Below, piece after piece: positions 1 to 6,514 of a DNA stretch of 12,176 nucleotides. The position numbers and the translations under genes are program-made. The stretch comes from Cyanobacteria bacterium UBA9579 (GTDB taxonomy: Bacteria; Cyanobacteriota; Vampirovibrionia; Gastranaerophilales; UBA9579). Each line of letters begins with the position of its first letter. Positions within the stretch are counted from its first letter, which is position 1. Location of the stretch: positions 17,028 to 29,203 of the forward strand of contig DNSU01000048.1 of NCBI GenBank assembly GCA_003499585.1, in the 5' to 3' direction. Under the pieces are notes generated by a model. It saw only the letters and a program-made list of their open reading frames with translations. It ran no database searches and was not told where the DNA came from.

Positions 1-42
1 ATATGCTTCGCATATAGGCTCCTACGAAAATCTATCCCTCCT
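1..42 (-). repeat. Structured palindromic repeat, copy A, cut by the window edge
   Basis: Read on the minus strand, this stretch is a 27-nt left arm (complement of 16-42) ending in AGGAGCCT, followed by the hairpin ATATGC-GAA-GCATAT (complement of 1-15). The same layout occurs on the plus strand at 7846-7888: an arm of exactly the same length with 19 of 27 positions identical, the same AGGAGCCT, and a 6-bp hairpin at the same offset. The right half of copy A lies outside the window. It begins about 60 nt past the stop codon of the minus-strand debranching-enzyme gene, in that gene's sense orientation, so it may be part of its 3' untranslated region. I do not recognise it as a named RNA family. 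A dispersed REP/MITE-like element is the main alternative. Confidence 0.6.
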
Positions 43-102
43 TAATAAATTTCGTTATTTTTGAATAATATAGCGATAATTCATTAACACAGGTTATTAT
101 AT

Positions 103-2805
103 CTAATCATATGTTTTTTCTATGTCTATTATCTTATCGCCTACTTTAATTCCTTTTATAGAAATACTTCTTAGCCAATCAGGAACACAAGAATCATTTA
201 AAATCAGCTCCTGATTTTTAGCCTGCAATCCTATCAATCTTGCTAAAAGCCATGGCAGGCTTCCACTGGCCCAGGCTTGTGGCGAGCAAGCTTCGGGATA
301 ATTTTCTATATGAATATCCCCCTCTTTTCTCTGAAAACCTCCAAACAATTCAGGCAATCTGTTATCATCAAATGTATTGGCAGCTTCAAAAAGTCCTCTG
401 GCAATTTTTGCCATGCATTGTCCTGACAATCCTGCTGCTACAAATGCACTGTCATGCACCCAGACTGAACCGTTATGATAGCTGATCGGGTCATAGGCAT
501 GGCATTTGCTGCCTAATGTTCTTATTCCCCAACCTGTATACATTTCATCAGAAATTAATTTATCTTCCAGAATCTGGATTTTTTCACCATTCACAATCCC
601 CATAGCCATACAATGACCGATGTTGGAAGTAATATTAGGAATAGTCTTATTATTCCTATCAAGTGCCATGGTGAAAAACTTCTCTTCTTCCATCCAGAAA
701 TCTTTATTAAATCTCATTTTTAGATCATTTGCCTGATTAATAAGATTTTCGGCCTTAGTTTTTTCACCCAATTCTTCATAGATTTCGCTCATCATAACAA
801 ATGCTCTGTATACATATCCCTGAACCTCAGCAAGGGCTATTGGGTAATCTGGATCAGATAAATTACCTTTTGCGTTTAAAACATGTCTTATACTGTCTCC
901 TGCGTCCTTCCAGCCCTGATTCTGTATTTTGACAGGAGAATGCATGGAAGCGATAAAACGCAAATATCCTCCGGAAATATTTGCATTTATCCATTCCAAT
1001 GCTGCCTCTGCATTTGGGAGCAGTTTGTTTAAAAACTCTTTATCCTGAGTCCATTTATAATATTCACCAAAAAGAATTATCCAAAGTGGAGTCGCATCAA
1101 CTGTTCCAAAGTATGGAGAATGAGGAATAACTCCGATATTTGCCAATTCTCCAACTCTTAATTCGTGCAAAATTTTCCCCGACGATTCTTCTCTTTGAAT
1201 ATAATAATTTTTCATACCCTTGATAGCAGCATTTTTAACGGCTAAAGGCCAGCTGGCTACCTGAAGATCTGATAACTCATGTACATATCGATCCTCAAAA
1301 GATTTACCCTGAAACTTTGCAAGCAGTTCAAGGGTATCTTTTGCTATATCCTGATTTAAATAAAACACCTGAAGCGCAGTAATTAAACTATCTCTGCCAA
1401 ATAAAGTCGCATATCTGGGCAAACCTGCACAGATATAGCTGTAGGATTTATCATCAATATTAATATAATTAACAAGCATATTTAAGTCTTTAAGACTTTT
1501 ATCTATTGTTTTTTGGATATTCGGGATATCTCCATCAACCTTAATAGCAGCGAATTCAGTTTTCTTTGCATTCTCAATTAAAGCCATGGCTTCTCCATAA
1601 GATGTTGGTGGATTCAAGGTTAGTTCTCCATCAACATACGGTTGAGAATTTAATAACGGTAAAATCATTAATGATATATTTCTGGCCTGATCAGGATTTA
1701 AATCAAATTGATATACCAATTTAGTTGCATTTTCATCAACTGACTCAGGAAAAAGTATATTATTACCATCTAATAAACGAATTTTAACTCCATAGGCATT
1801 TGCTTCTAAAGGAGTATTAACGATAATGCAGCCTTGGGCATCACTTTGAATTTGTACTTGAGGGTTAACACTATGGATTTTTCCTCTTACCTCAAATATA
1901 TCTTTAATTACGCTTGATATTACGAGATTTATCTTTACCTGTTCAGTCCCTGAATTAGCAATTTCAAATTTCTCAAAAAAAGCGCCGTTTACTACACGTT
2001 TTCTTTTGAGGGTTATATTACTGCCATAAGCAAACTCATCTTGTGCCCAGAAATTATGATTTTCTGAATGTGTAAGTACAGATGGAAGTTTCTGGCAGGA
2101 TTTAGTCAATATTTCAAACTCATATTGATTAATGAATCTCATATCATCGGCAAATAAACCTAAAGCTCTTGATTCCCCAATTCCTTGATTTGCCTCTGAG
2201 GTTATATTTCCATCTTTTTCGGCGTTAAAAAATAAGTTTCCATACTTGATAACATGTGTTCCTTCAGCGCTTTTAGAAGCATTTAAAATACTGTTAATTT
2301 TAGCTTGAAAACTATAATGAGGACGATTATACAAAATGTCTTTTACATAATCATCCCGAATTGCGGCAGCTTTTGCTAAACTATCCTGTCCGTCAAGTAA
2401 GGAAACTACTCTTGATAATACCTTGATACCTTCTTTATCATTTATTTTCAATATTGCTATAGCATTAAATAATTCTATTATTATGCTATAAGGTGATTCC
2501 TTGACTTCATTTAACGCTACAGCGAAGTTGCGCGCTTCATCAGCATCATGAAGAGAAAGTAAATATTCATAAATATCAGATGTAAGGTTTTTAATGACTT
2601 TTTTTGTTTTATTTACGCCTAATTTCTGAATCAAAAGCATTAAGAACTTTTGAGAATTCTTAACTAAGGATACATCTATATTTGAGAGTTCATGAGAGAA
2701 CTCCTTAATAATTCTTCCATATTTTTGCAGATCTTCATTTTTTAGGGTTGCAGGCCCTTTAGGAGCTAGTTTAATTAACTTTCTTTTATCTGCTTCTTTA
2801 CCCAT
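103..2805 (-). CDS. Glycogen-debranching-type amylo-alpha-1,6-glucosidase with extra N-terminal region
   Basis: A 900-aa cytosolic enzyme predicted to hydrolyse alpha-1,6-linked glucose at branch points of glycogen or related glucans. No signal peptide is visible. Residues 1 to about 180 are a mostly helical, charged region I do not recognise. From about 185 to 400 there is a beta-rich domain like the bacterial debranching-enzyme N-terminal domain, with GLFADDMRFIN near 216. From about 410 to 870 there is an (alpha/alpha)6-barrel glucosidase domain with GLPRYATLFGRDS near 460, NQGWKDAGDSI near 628, YHNGSVWVHD near 773 and YPEACSPQAW near 840. These are hallmark motifs of the amylo-alpha-1,6-glucosidase family, and their conserved acids (for example the Asp of GWKDAGD) make an active enzyme likely. 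The start at 2805 follows a GA-rich ribosome binding site (GAAGAGAGAG). The gene is monocistronic here. A related specificity, such as another alpha-glucan or glucosyl substrate, cannot be excluded. Confidence 0.88.
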   Translation of the reverse strand: MGKEADKRKLIKLAPKGPATLKNEDLQKYGRIIKEFSHELSNIDVSLVKNSQKFLMLLIQKLGVNKTKKVIKNLTSDIYEYLLSLHDADEARNFAVALNEVKESPYSIIIELFNAIAILKINDKEGIKVLSRVVSLLDGQDSLAKAAAIRDDYVKDILYNRPHYSFQAKINSILNASKSAEGTHVIKYGNLFFNAEKDGNITSEANQGIGESRALGLFADDMRFINQYEFEILTKSCQKLPSVLTHSENHNFWAQDEFAYGSNITLKRKRVVNGAFFEKFEIANSGTEQVKINLVISSVIKDIFEVRGKIHSVNPQVQIQSDAQGCIIVNTPLEANAYGVKIRLLDGNNILFPESVDENATKLVYQFDLNPDQARNISLMILPLLNSQPYVDGELTLNPPTSYGEAMALIENAKKTEFAAIKVDGDIPNIQKTIDKSLKDLNMLVNYINIDDKSYSYICAGLPRYATLFGRDSLITALQVFYLNQDIAKDTLELLAKFQGKSFEDRYVHELSDLQVASWPLAVKNAAIKGMKNYYIQREESSGKILHELRVGELANIGVIPHSPYFGTVDATPLWIILFGEYYKWTQDKEFLNKLLPNAEAALEWINANISGGYLRFIASMHSPVKIQNQGWKDAGDSIRHVLNAKGNLSDPDYPIALAEVQGYVYRAFVMMSEIYEELGEKTKAENLINQANDLKMRFNKDFWMEEEKFFTMALDRNNKTIPNITSNIGHCMAMGIVNGEKIQILEDKLISDEMYTGWGIRTLGSKCHAYDPISYHNGSVWVHDSAFVAAGLSGQCMAKIARGLFEAANTFDDNRLPELFGGFQRKEGDIHIENYPEACSPQAWASGSLPWLLARLIGLQAKNQELILNDSCVPDWLRSISIKGIKVGDKIIDIEKTYD

Positions 2806-3129
2806 AACTCTCTCTTCCCAAAATACTTGCTAAAAGTAATATTCTATAGAGTTTATTCGTTTTCTTAAACTAAGATTGTTATACCCCTTATCTATCGGGA
2901 GATTTATAAGACTGATATTGATAAAAAACTGATATAAATCCTGAAAATAAAGATTTTCTCATTGATTTAACCTTACCAACATTCTATCCACATATTGAAA
3001 ATTTTTGTACAAATTATCCCAGCAAAATCTTAAAAAAATAAGAATTTTCTCAAAGATTTTTTGTAAAGTTAAAAGTCCTCTTTAAATTAAGATGATTTGA
3101 TATAATTAAGATGCTGGAGGAAATTATTA
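2806..3129. other. Divergent intergenic region, 324 bases
   Basis: This region separates the minus-strand debranching gene from the plus-strand DUF4438 gene and must hold both promoters. On the plus side an extended -10 box is clear (see 3098-3106). On the minus side a possible -10 is TATAAC (complement of 2879-2884), without a convincing -35. AT-rich inverted repeats occur (GATTTATA at 2901-2908 against TATAAATC at 2933-2940), but base composition alone could produce them. I see no small ORF with a ribosome binding site and no RNA gene. Confidence 0.5.
3098..3106 (+). promoter_or_regulatory. Extended -10 promoter (TGATATAAT) of the DUF4438 unit
   Basis: TGATATAAT is a perfect TGn-TATAAT extended -10 box, 24 nt upstream of the start codon. 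Transcription would begin near 3112-3114, leaving a very short leader that holds the GGAGG ribosome binding site. No good -35 is present at 17 nt, as expected for an extended -10 promoter. The same TTTGATATAAT string appears on the minus strand upstream of the phosphodiester glycosidase gene (9774-9784). Confidence 0.5.
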
Positions 3130-4005
3130 ATGGTTAAAATTAATGAAAATAAATTAGTACAGGTATCAGTAATCGGGGAAGTTCATTCTCCTGGAATGGG
3201 AAGCCCCTATAGAATTACAGCAGACGGAGAATTAAAAGTATTTCCGGGAACCGGTGGAATAACTTACAATGTCAGGATTGGGGATAATGCATGCGGCTGG
3301 CAGGCAGATCATGTGGAACCCGGTGTTACCATTAAAAACACCAACGATAGCTTTAACGGAGCATTAAATATTTTATCCTGCATCGGAAACACGGCAAAAA
3401 TAGTAAGTGGAGATGCAAAAGGCAAAACAGGCTATGTTGTAGGAAAACATGGCGGCTGCGAGCACGTATTAATTGATTTTGATCCTGAAATTTTAGAAGA
3501 ACTTGCTATCGGAGACAAAATTCAGATAAAAGCTTGCGGAGTAGGAATGGAATTCATCAACCACCCTGAAATAAAGATCTTCAACATATCACCTGATCTT
3601 CTTAAAAAACTCAAAATTAAAGAAAAAAAGGGGAAACCCAAAGAACTCCAAATTCCTGTGACTCATTTAGTCCCTGCAAAAGTTATGGGGTCAGGCATAG
3701 GCAAGGATAATGTTAATCGCGGTGATTATGATATTCAGTTATTTGATGAAAATGTCAGAAAAGAATACAATCTGGATGATTTAAAGTTAGGTGATTTCGT
3801 TGCAGTTATAGATGCAGATAACACTTATGGCAGAATCTATAAAGAAGGCGCTGTTTCTATAGGAGTTATTGTACATAGCAATTGTGTAATTGCAGGACAT
3901 GGGCCCGGGTTTATGACAGTATTTACATCAAAAGACGGTTTAATTGAGCCTGTAATAGATAAAGATGCGAATTTGATTAACTATCTATATACAAAGAAGG
4001 AGTAA
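3130..4005 (+). CDS. DUF4438 family protein
   Basis: A 291-aa soluble protein, without signal peptide or membrane segments, that matches the DUF4438 family of anaerobic bacteria and archaea (Thermotoga TM1086 type). Its biochemical role is not established. Family-like blocks include the N-terminal Val/Gly-rich part (VSVIGEVHSPGMGSPYRIT, residues 13-31), the GKHGGCEHVLIDFD stretch near 104, GVGMEFINHPE near 137 and the C-terminal AGHGPGFMTVFTSKDG. Conserved His, Cys and Asp residues in these blocks could form a ligand or metal site, which is inference. A GGAGG ribosome binding site at 3116-3120 lies 9 nt before the ATG. The stop is 2 nt before the next ATG, so the two genes are almost certainly one transcript. 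Family assignment is fairly sure; function is unknown. Confidence 0.82.
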   Translation: MVKINENKLVQVSVIGEVHSPGMGSPYRITADGELKVFPGTGGITYNVRIGDNACGWQADHVEPGVTIKNTNDSFNGALNILSCIGNTAKIVSGDAKGKTGYVVGKHGGCEHVLIDFDPEILEELAIGDKIQIKACGVGMEFINHPEIKIFNISPDLLKKLKIKEKKGKPKELQIPVTHLVPAKVMGSGIGKDNVNRGDYDIQLFDENVRKEYNLDDLKLGDFVAVIDADNTYGRIYKEGAVSIGVIVHSNCVIAGHGPGFMTVFTSKDGLIEPVIDKDANLINYLYTKKE

Positions 4006-4007
4006 TT

Positions 4008-4199
4008 ATGGAATGCAATATCAATAAAAACGCAGAGAACTGCACATGCACCTATTCCTGTTCAAAAAGAGGCCACTGTTGTGCTTGTATAACTTATCAC
4101 AGAAACAATGGGGAAATTCCCGGTTGTTTCTTTACAAAAGAAGCTGAAAGAACTTATGATCGCTCAATTGCAAACTTTATCAGAACTTCTAATAAATAA
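4008..4199 (+). CDS. Small Cys-rich protein, DUF6485-like
   Basis: A 63-aa protein with eight cysteines (C3, C12, C14, C18, C24, C25, C27, C40) plus H23 and H31. The central pattern CTCTYSCSKRGHCCAC and the following YHRNNGEIPGCFF, then KEAERTYDRSI, fit the small DUF6485-type family. Cysteine density suggests a metal site (zinc or Fe-S), but the metal and the function are not known. The ribosome binding site AAGGAG (3997-4002) sits inside the last codons of the DUF4438 gene, 5 nt before this ATG, and the genes are 2 nt apart, so translation is probably coupled. A strong terminator follows directly. The coupling makes a functional link with DUF4438 plausible, though I cannot name it. Confidence 0.8.
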   Translation: MECNINKNAENCTCTYSCSKRGHCCACITYHRNNGEIPGCFFTKEAERTYDRSIANFIRTSNK

Positions 4200-4203
4200 A
4201 TGC

Positions 4204-4241
4204 AAAAAATAACTCCCGGTGAGTACCGGGAGTTATTTTTT
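4204..4241. terminator. Bidirectional rho-independent terminator
   Basis: A perfect 17-bp inverted repeat: AACTCCCGGT (4211-4220) pairs with ACCGGGAGTT (4225-4234) across a GAGT loop, extended by an A-tract on the left and a T-tract on the right. Both strands therefore read as stem plus U-tract. It ends the DUF4438/Cys-rich unit on the plus strand and the convergent Gly/Asn-rich gene on the minus strand, whose stop codon is only 8 nt away. Confidence 0.92.
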
Positions 4242-4248
4242 AAACTGA

Positions 4249-4758
4249 TTAACCTGCCTGATTTCTATTGTATTCACGATATACATCCAGTAAAAGATGT
4301 CCCCATAATATTTCTTTTGGTATTCCAGACATCTGCCTATTATCTATATAGCCGTTATTAGTTCCAACTGCAACACCATTATTTAAGCCGATATTGGACT
4401 GATTAGAACCACCCATTGAAGGATATCCCATGCGACCACCGAAAGAACCGCCAAATATACCATAAGGGTCACCATATATACTTCCATATGGGTCACACCT
4501 GCCTCCAAATATTCCATAAGGATCGCCACATCCACCCATTTGCGGCATGCCCATAGGACTGCCGAATGCGAATATATTGCTATTATTACTTAATGGCCCT
4601 GAATTTTCACCAATTATTAAACCTGAATTATGTCCAATATTATATTGATTACCGCCATGCCCGTAGCTCTGATTGGGCATGCCTAGCATTGTTCCACTAA
4701 AAAATGGATCATTATAAGTCGGCATAAATGGATTGCTAAAACCTGAAATCCCGTACAT
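4249..4758 (-). CDS. Gly/Asn-rich low-complexity repetitive protein, function unknown
   Basis: A 169-aa protein with no recognisable family. The start at 4758 (MYGISGF) is chosen because AGGAGG (complement of 4765-4770) lies 6 nt upstream; an in-frame ATG 7 codons earlier (4779) has no such site. There is no signal peptide. Two copies of an Asn/Gly motif with spacing N-I-G-x-N-x-G-x3-G-x-N-x-G occur at residues 37-59 (NQYNIGHNSGLIIGENSG) and 119-140 (NQSNIGLNNGVAVGTNNG). Between them lie Met/Gly-rich sequence and a DPYG tandem: GDPYGIFGG occurs twice (78 and 96) and CDPYG once (88). The C-terminus (IPKEILWGHLLLDVYREYNRN, about 146-166) looks like one ordinary amphipathic helix. The spaced N/G pattern resembles beta-solenoid or surface-repeat sequence, but this is inference. 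It could be a structural or coat-like protein. Confidence 0.72.
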   Translation of the reverse strand: MYGISGFSNPFMPTYNDPFFSGTMLGMPNQSYGHGGNQYNIGHNSGLIIGENSGPLSNNSNIFAFGSPMGMPQMGGCGDPYGIFGGRCDPYGSIYGDPYGIFGGSFGGRMGYPSMGGSNQSNIGLNNGVAVGTNNGYIDNRQMSGIPKEILWGHLLLDVYREYNRNQAG

Positions 4759-4789
4759 ATTATTCCTCCTCATCCTCATATTAGCGCAA

Positions 4790-4807
4790 ACTGCGTTGCA
4801 CTGCGTT
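4790..4807. promoter_or_regulatory. Direct repeat ACTGCGTT x2, possible regulator site upstream of the Gly/Asn-rich gene
   Basis: ACTGCGTT occurs at 4790-4797 and again at 4800-4807, exactly 10 bp apart (one helical turn). It lies in the leader or promoter region of the minus-strand Gly/Asn-rich gene, just downstream of an AT-rich TTATATAA stretch (4809-4815) that could contain a -10 box. A protein could contact both copies on the same DNA face. No regulator is recognisable in the window, and the call rests on spacing alone. Confidence 0.3.
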
Positions 4808-4842
4808 TTATATAACCTCTACAAATACTCACCTAAATATAT

Positions 4843-4873
4843 AAAAACAATGAGGCAATAAAAATTGCCTCAT
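4843..4873 (-). terminator. Rho-independent terminator of the CMP-sugar synthetase gene
   Basis: ATGAGGCAAT (4850-4859) pairs perfectly with ATTGCCTCAT (4864-4873) over a 4-base loop. On the minus strand the hairpin is followed by a T-run (complement of 4844-4848), which fits termination 27 nt past the stop codon. It separates this gene from the Gly/Asn-rich gene on the same strand, so they are probably separate transcripts. Confidence 0.85.
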
Positions 4874-4899
4874 GTGTTAAAATTAATTTTTTATTTAGT

Positions 4900-5595
4900 T
4901 TATTGCCTTGCTAAAATTATTTTTTCAGCCGCTTCAAAGTCTTCCGGATTATCTATATCAATTTGCGGTGTAACTTTTGGATCCATAACAAAAATATCTA
5001 CGTTATCTCCCAGGAAATCTCCTGTTTCCTCAAAAGCCTCTCTCGTTATGGCATAAAAAGCACCATTTTCACAATATATAGTTCCTCTTAAATGTTCTTC
5101 CTGCCTTCTGGGGCGCAAATGATAATCATATAGCGCAGTTATCGAATTATCAGAATTCTTTTTCCACATGGGCATGGCCTGTGACAATACAAAACCTGTA
5201 AATATAGAATCTTTTGTTGAATTTATCAACTGTTCAAGAGCAGCATCAATTACCTTTTCATCCCTTAGAGGACAGGTTGGCTGCAATAGAACAATGATGT
5301 CCGGACAATAGCCTTTACTCTCAAGGTGATTTACTGCATGAACAATAACAGGAGCTGTTTTAGTAATATCCTGCGCAAGTTCTACAGGTCTTTTTACAAT
5401 TTCCGCACCAAATTCGCCTGATACTTGAGCTATTTCATCATCTTCGGTAGAAACTACAACCTTATCAATATATTTGGATTTTAATGCCGCTTCAATAGAA
5501 TAAGCTACCAGAGGCTTTCCCGCTAAAAGTTTAATATTTTTTCTGGGAACACCTTTTGACCCACCTCTTGCAGGAATAATCCCTACTATTTTCAT
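4900..5595 (-). CDS. CMP-acylneuraminate-type cytidylyltransferase (CMP-sugar synthetase)
   Basis: A 231-aa cytosolic enzyme of the acylneuraminate cytidylyltransferase family (GT-A-like nucleotidyltransferase fold). It should transfer CMP from CTP to a nonulosonic acid (sialic, legionaminic or pseudaminic type), giving the activated donor for surface glycans. Visible motifs are the N-terminal CTP-binding loop IPARGGSKGVPRKNI (7-21), LLQPTCPLR (103-111), RRQ (163-165), ENGAFY (176-181), and QIDIDNPEDF (211-220), which includes the metal-binding Asp pair. Length is normal for single-domain members (about 230). The sugar specificity cannot be read from sequence; KdsB is less likely given these motifs. 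No biosynthetic partner (NeuB-type synthase, epimerase) is in the window. The start has a GGAG site 10 nt upstream, and the terminator is at 4843-4873. Confidence 0.87.
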   Translation of the reverse strand: MKIVGIIPARGGSKGVPRKNIKLLAGKPLVAYSIEAALKSKYIDKVVVSTEDDEIAQVSGEFGAEIVKRPVELAQDITKTAPVIVHAVNHLESKGYCPDIIVLLQPTCPLRDEKVIDAALEQLINSTKDSIFTGFVLSQAMPMWKKNSDNSITALYDYHLRPRRQEEHLRGTIYCENGAFYAITREAFEETGDFLGDNVDIFVMDPKVTPQIDIDNPEDFEAAEKIILARQ

Positions 5596-5628
5596 ATGCT
5601 TATAACTCCAAAATTAATATCACTCTCT

Positions 5629-5634
5629 ATTATA
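5629..5634 (-). promoter_or_regulatory. Probable -10 box of the CMP-sugar synthetase gene
   Basis: A perfect TATAAT on the minus strand lies 34 nt upstream of the start codon, giving a leader of about 25-30 nt that carries the GGAG site. No convincing -35 hexamer stands at 16-18 nt, so the call rests on the -10 and its position. Confidence 0.38.
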
Positions 5635-5697
5635 TGATTTATTTCAGGAGGCATCATACTCTTTATTCCTGATTTTATTATCTCAATCTGTTTGAGT

Positions 5698-5703
5698 TAT
5701 AAT
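5698..5703 (+). promoter_or_regulatory. Probable -10 box of the TPM/nucleotidyltransferase/lemA operon
   Basis: TATAAT lies inside GAGTTATAATATAAGG, about 70 nt before the TPM start codon. A near-identical string, GAGTATAATATAAG, lies upstream of nth (10009-10022). The -35 region is weak (TTATTA at 17 nt). A 10-bp palindrome CTTAATTAAG (5717-5726) follows just downstream and could be an operator, though such AT palindromes arise easily by chance. Confidence 0.38.
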
Positions 5704-5771
5704 ATAAGGATATAACCTTAATTAAGTTAAGAGATTTTTTAGGCGGATCGTATTAAATAACTGGAGAGTTA

Positions 5772-6512
5772 ATGAAGTTTCTGAATAAATTTAGTTTGTC
5801 ATTATGTATCGTGCTTTTACTTTCCCTTATATTCGTACAGGTTAGCAAAGCAGAAATAACCGTTCCAAAACCGGTTGGATATGTAAATGACTTTGCAGGC
5901 ATTGTTTCTGACATTCATGAAGCAAGGCTAAACTCTCTAATTCAGGAATTAAAATCCAAAACAGGAACTGAAGTTGTAGTTGTTACCTTAAGTTCACTTG
6001 AAAATTACCCTATAGAAGACGTGGCTTTAACTATAGGCAGAGAATGGAAAGTCGGTCAAAAAGGCGAGAACAATGGACTTATCATTTTAGTAGCCCCTAA
6101 TGATCGTAAAATGAGAATAGAAGTCGGCTATGGACTGGAAGGATATTTGACTGACGGGCATGCCGGAAGAATTAGAGATGAATTTATGATCCCGTATTTC
6201 CAAACGGGAAATTATGAAAAAGGGCTTGTACTTGGAACAGCAGCAGTAATTAATGCAGTAGCAAAAGGGTATGGGGTTGAGATTTCAGGAAATTATAATG
6301 TTCAAGCGCCTCAACAAAATTCTAAACCAACCAGTCCTTTAGCTAATTTCATTTTCATAGCGATTTTTTTATTTTTTGCTATAAAATATCCTCGACTTAC
6401 CCTGCTTTTACTGTTAAGCTCAGGTCGTGGAGGCGGAAGTAACAGTGGAGGCTTTGGTGGTTTTGGCGGTGGCGGCGGCTTTGGTGGCGGTGGAGCTTCA
6501 GGGAGATGGTAG
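5772..6512 (+). CDS. TPM-domain envelope protein (YgcG/TLP18.3/Psb32 family)
   Basis: A 246-aa exported, membrane-anchored protein. Residues 1-27 are a signal peptide (charged start, hydrophobic core LCIVLLLSLIFVQV, cleavage after KA). The TPM domain spans about 33-165 with VNDFAGIVSD, TGTEVVVVTL, GLIILVAPNDRKMRIEVGYGLEGYLTD and a C-terminal helix. A transmembrane segment lies near 190-215. The tail from 219 is Gly-rich and ends in GGGGASGRW, typical of YgcG-like members. TPM proteins are linked to photosystem II repair in plants and cyanobacteria; their role in other bacteria is not settled. The start has GGAG 7 nt upstream. It is first in an operon with a nucleotidyltransferase-like gene and lemA; TPM next to LemA is a recurring bacterial arrangement. 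Confidence 0.9.
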   Translation: MKFLNKFSLSLCIVLLLSLIFVQVSKAEITVPKPVGYVNDFAGIVSDIHEARLNSLIQELKSKTGTEVVVVTLSSLENYPIEDVALTIGREWKVGQKGENNGLIILVAPNDRKMRIEVGYGLEGYLTDGHAGRIRDEFMIPYFQTGNYEKGLVLGTAAVINAVAKGYGVEISGNYNVQAPQQNSKPTSPLANFIFIAIFLFFAIKYPRLTLLLLLSSGRGGGSNSGGFGGFGGGGGFGGGGASGRW

Positions 6513-6514
6513 TT

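Noticed and set aside
240..485. Plus-strand 81-codon frame inside the debranching-enzyme gene
   Set aside because: Antisense shadow of a well-supported gene; no ribosome binding site and no protein-like pattern.
2901..2940. Inverted repeat GATTTATA/TATAAATC and direct repeat ACTGATAT in the first intergenic region
   Set aside because: Very AT-rich short matches with long spacing; expected by chance in this composition.
4430..4530. Repeated sequence in the Gly/Asn-rich gene as a possible CRISPR or minisatellite
   Set aside because: The repeats follow codons of the DPYG/GIFGG tandem and have no regular spacers; a coding repeat only.
4865..5056. Plus-strand 63-codon frame opposite the CMP-sugar synthetase
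   Set aside because: It starts inside the terminator hairpin of the real gene and lies antisense to its conserved C-terminus.
6506..6514. Upstream ATG for the nucleotidyltransferase, overlapping the TPM gene by 7 nt
   Set aside because: The GGGAG site abuts this ATG with no spacing, while the ATG at 6515 has a proper 9-nt spacing.
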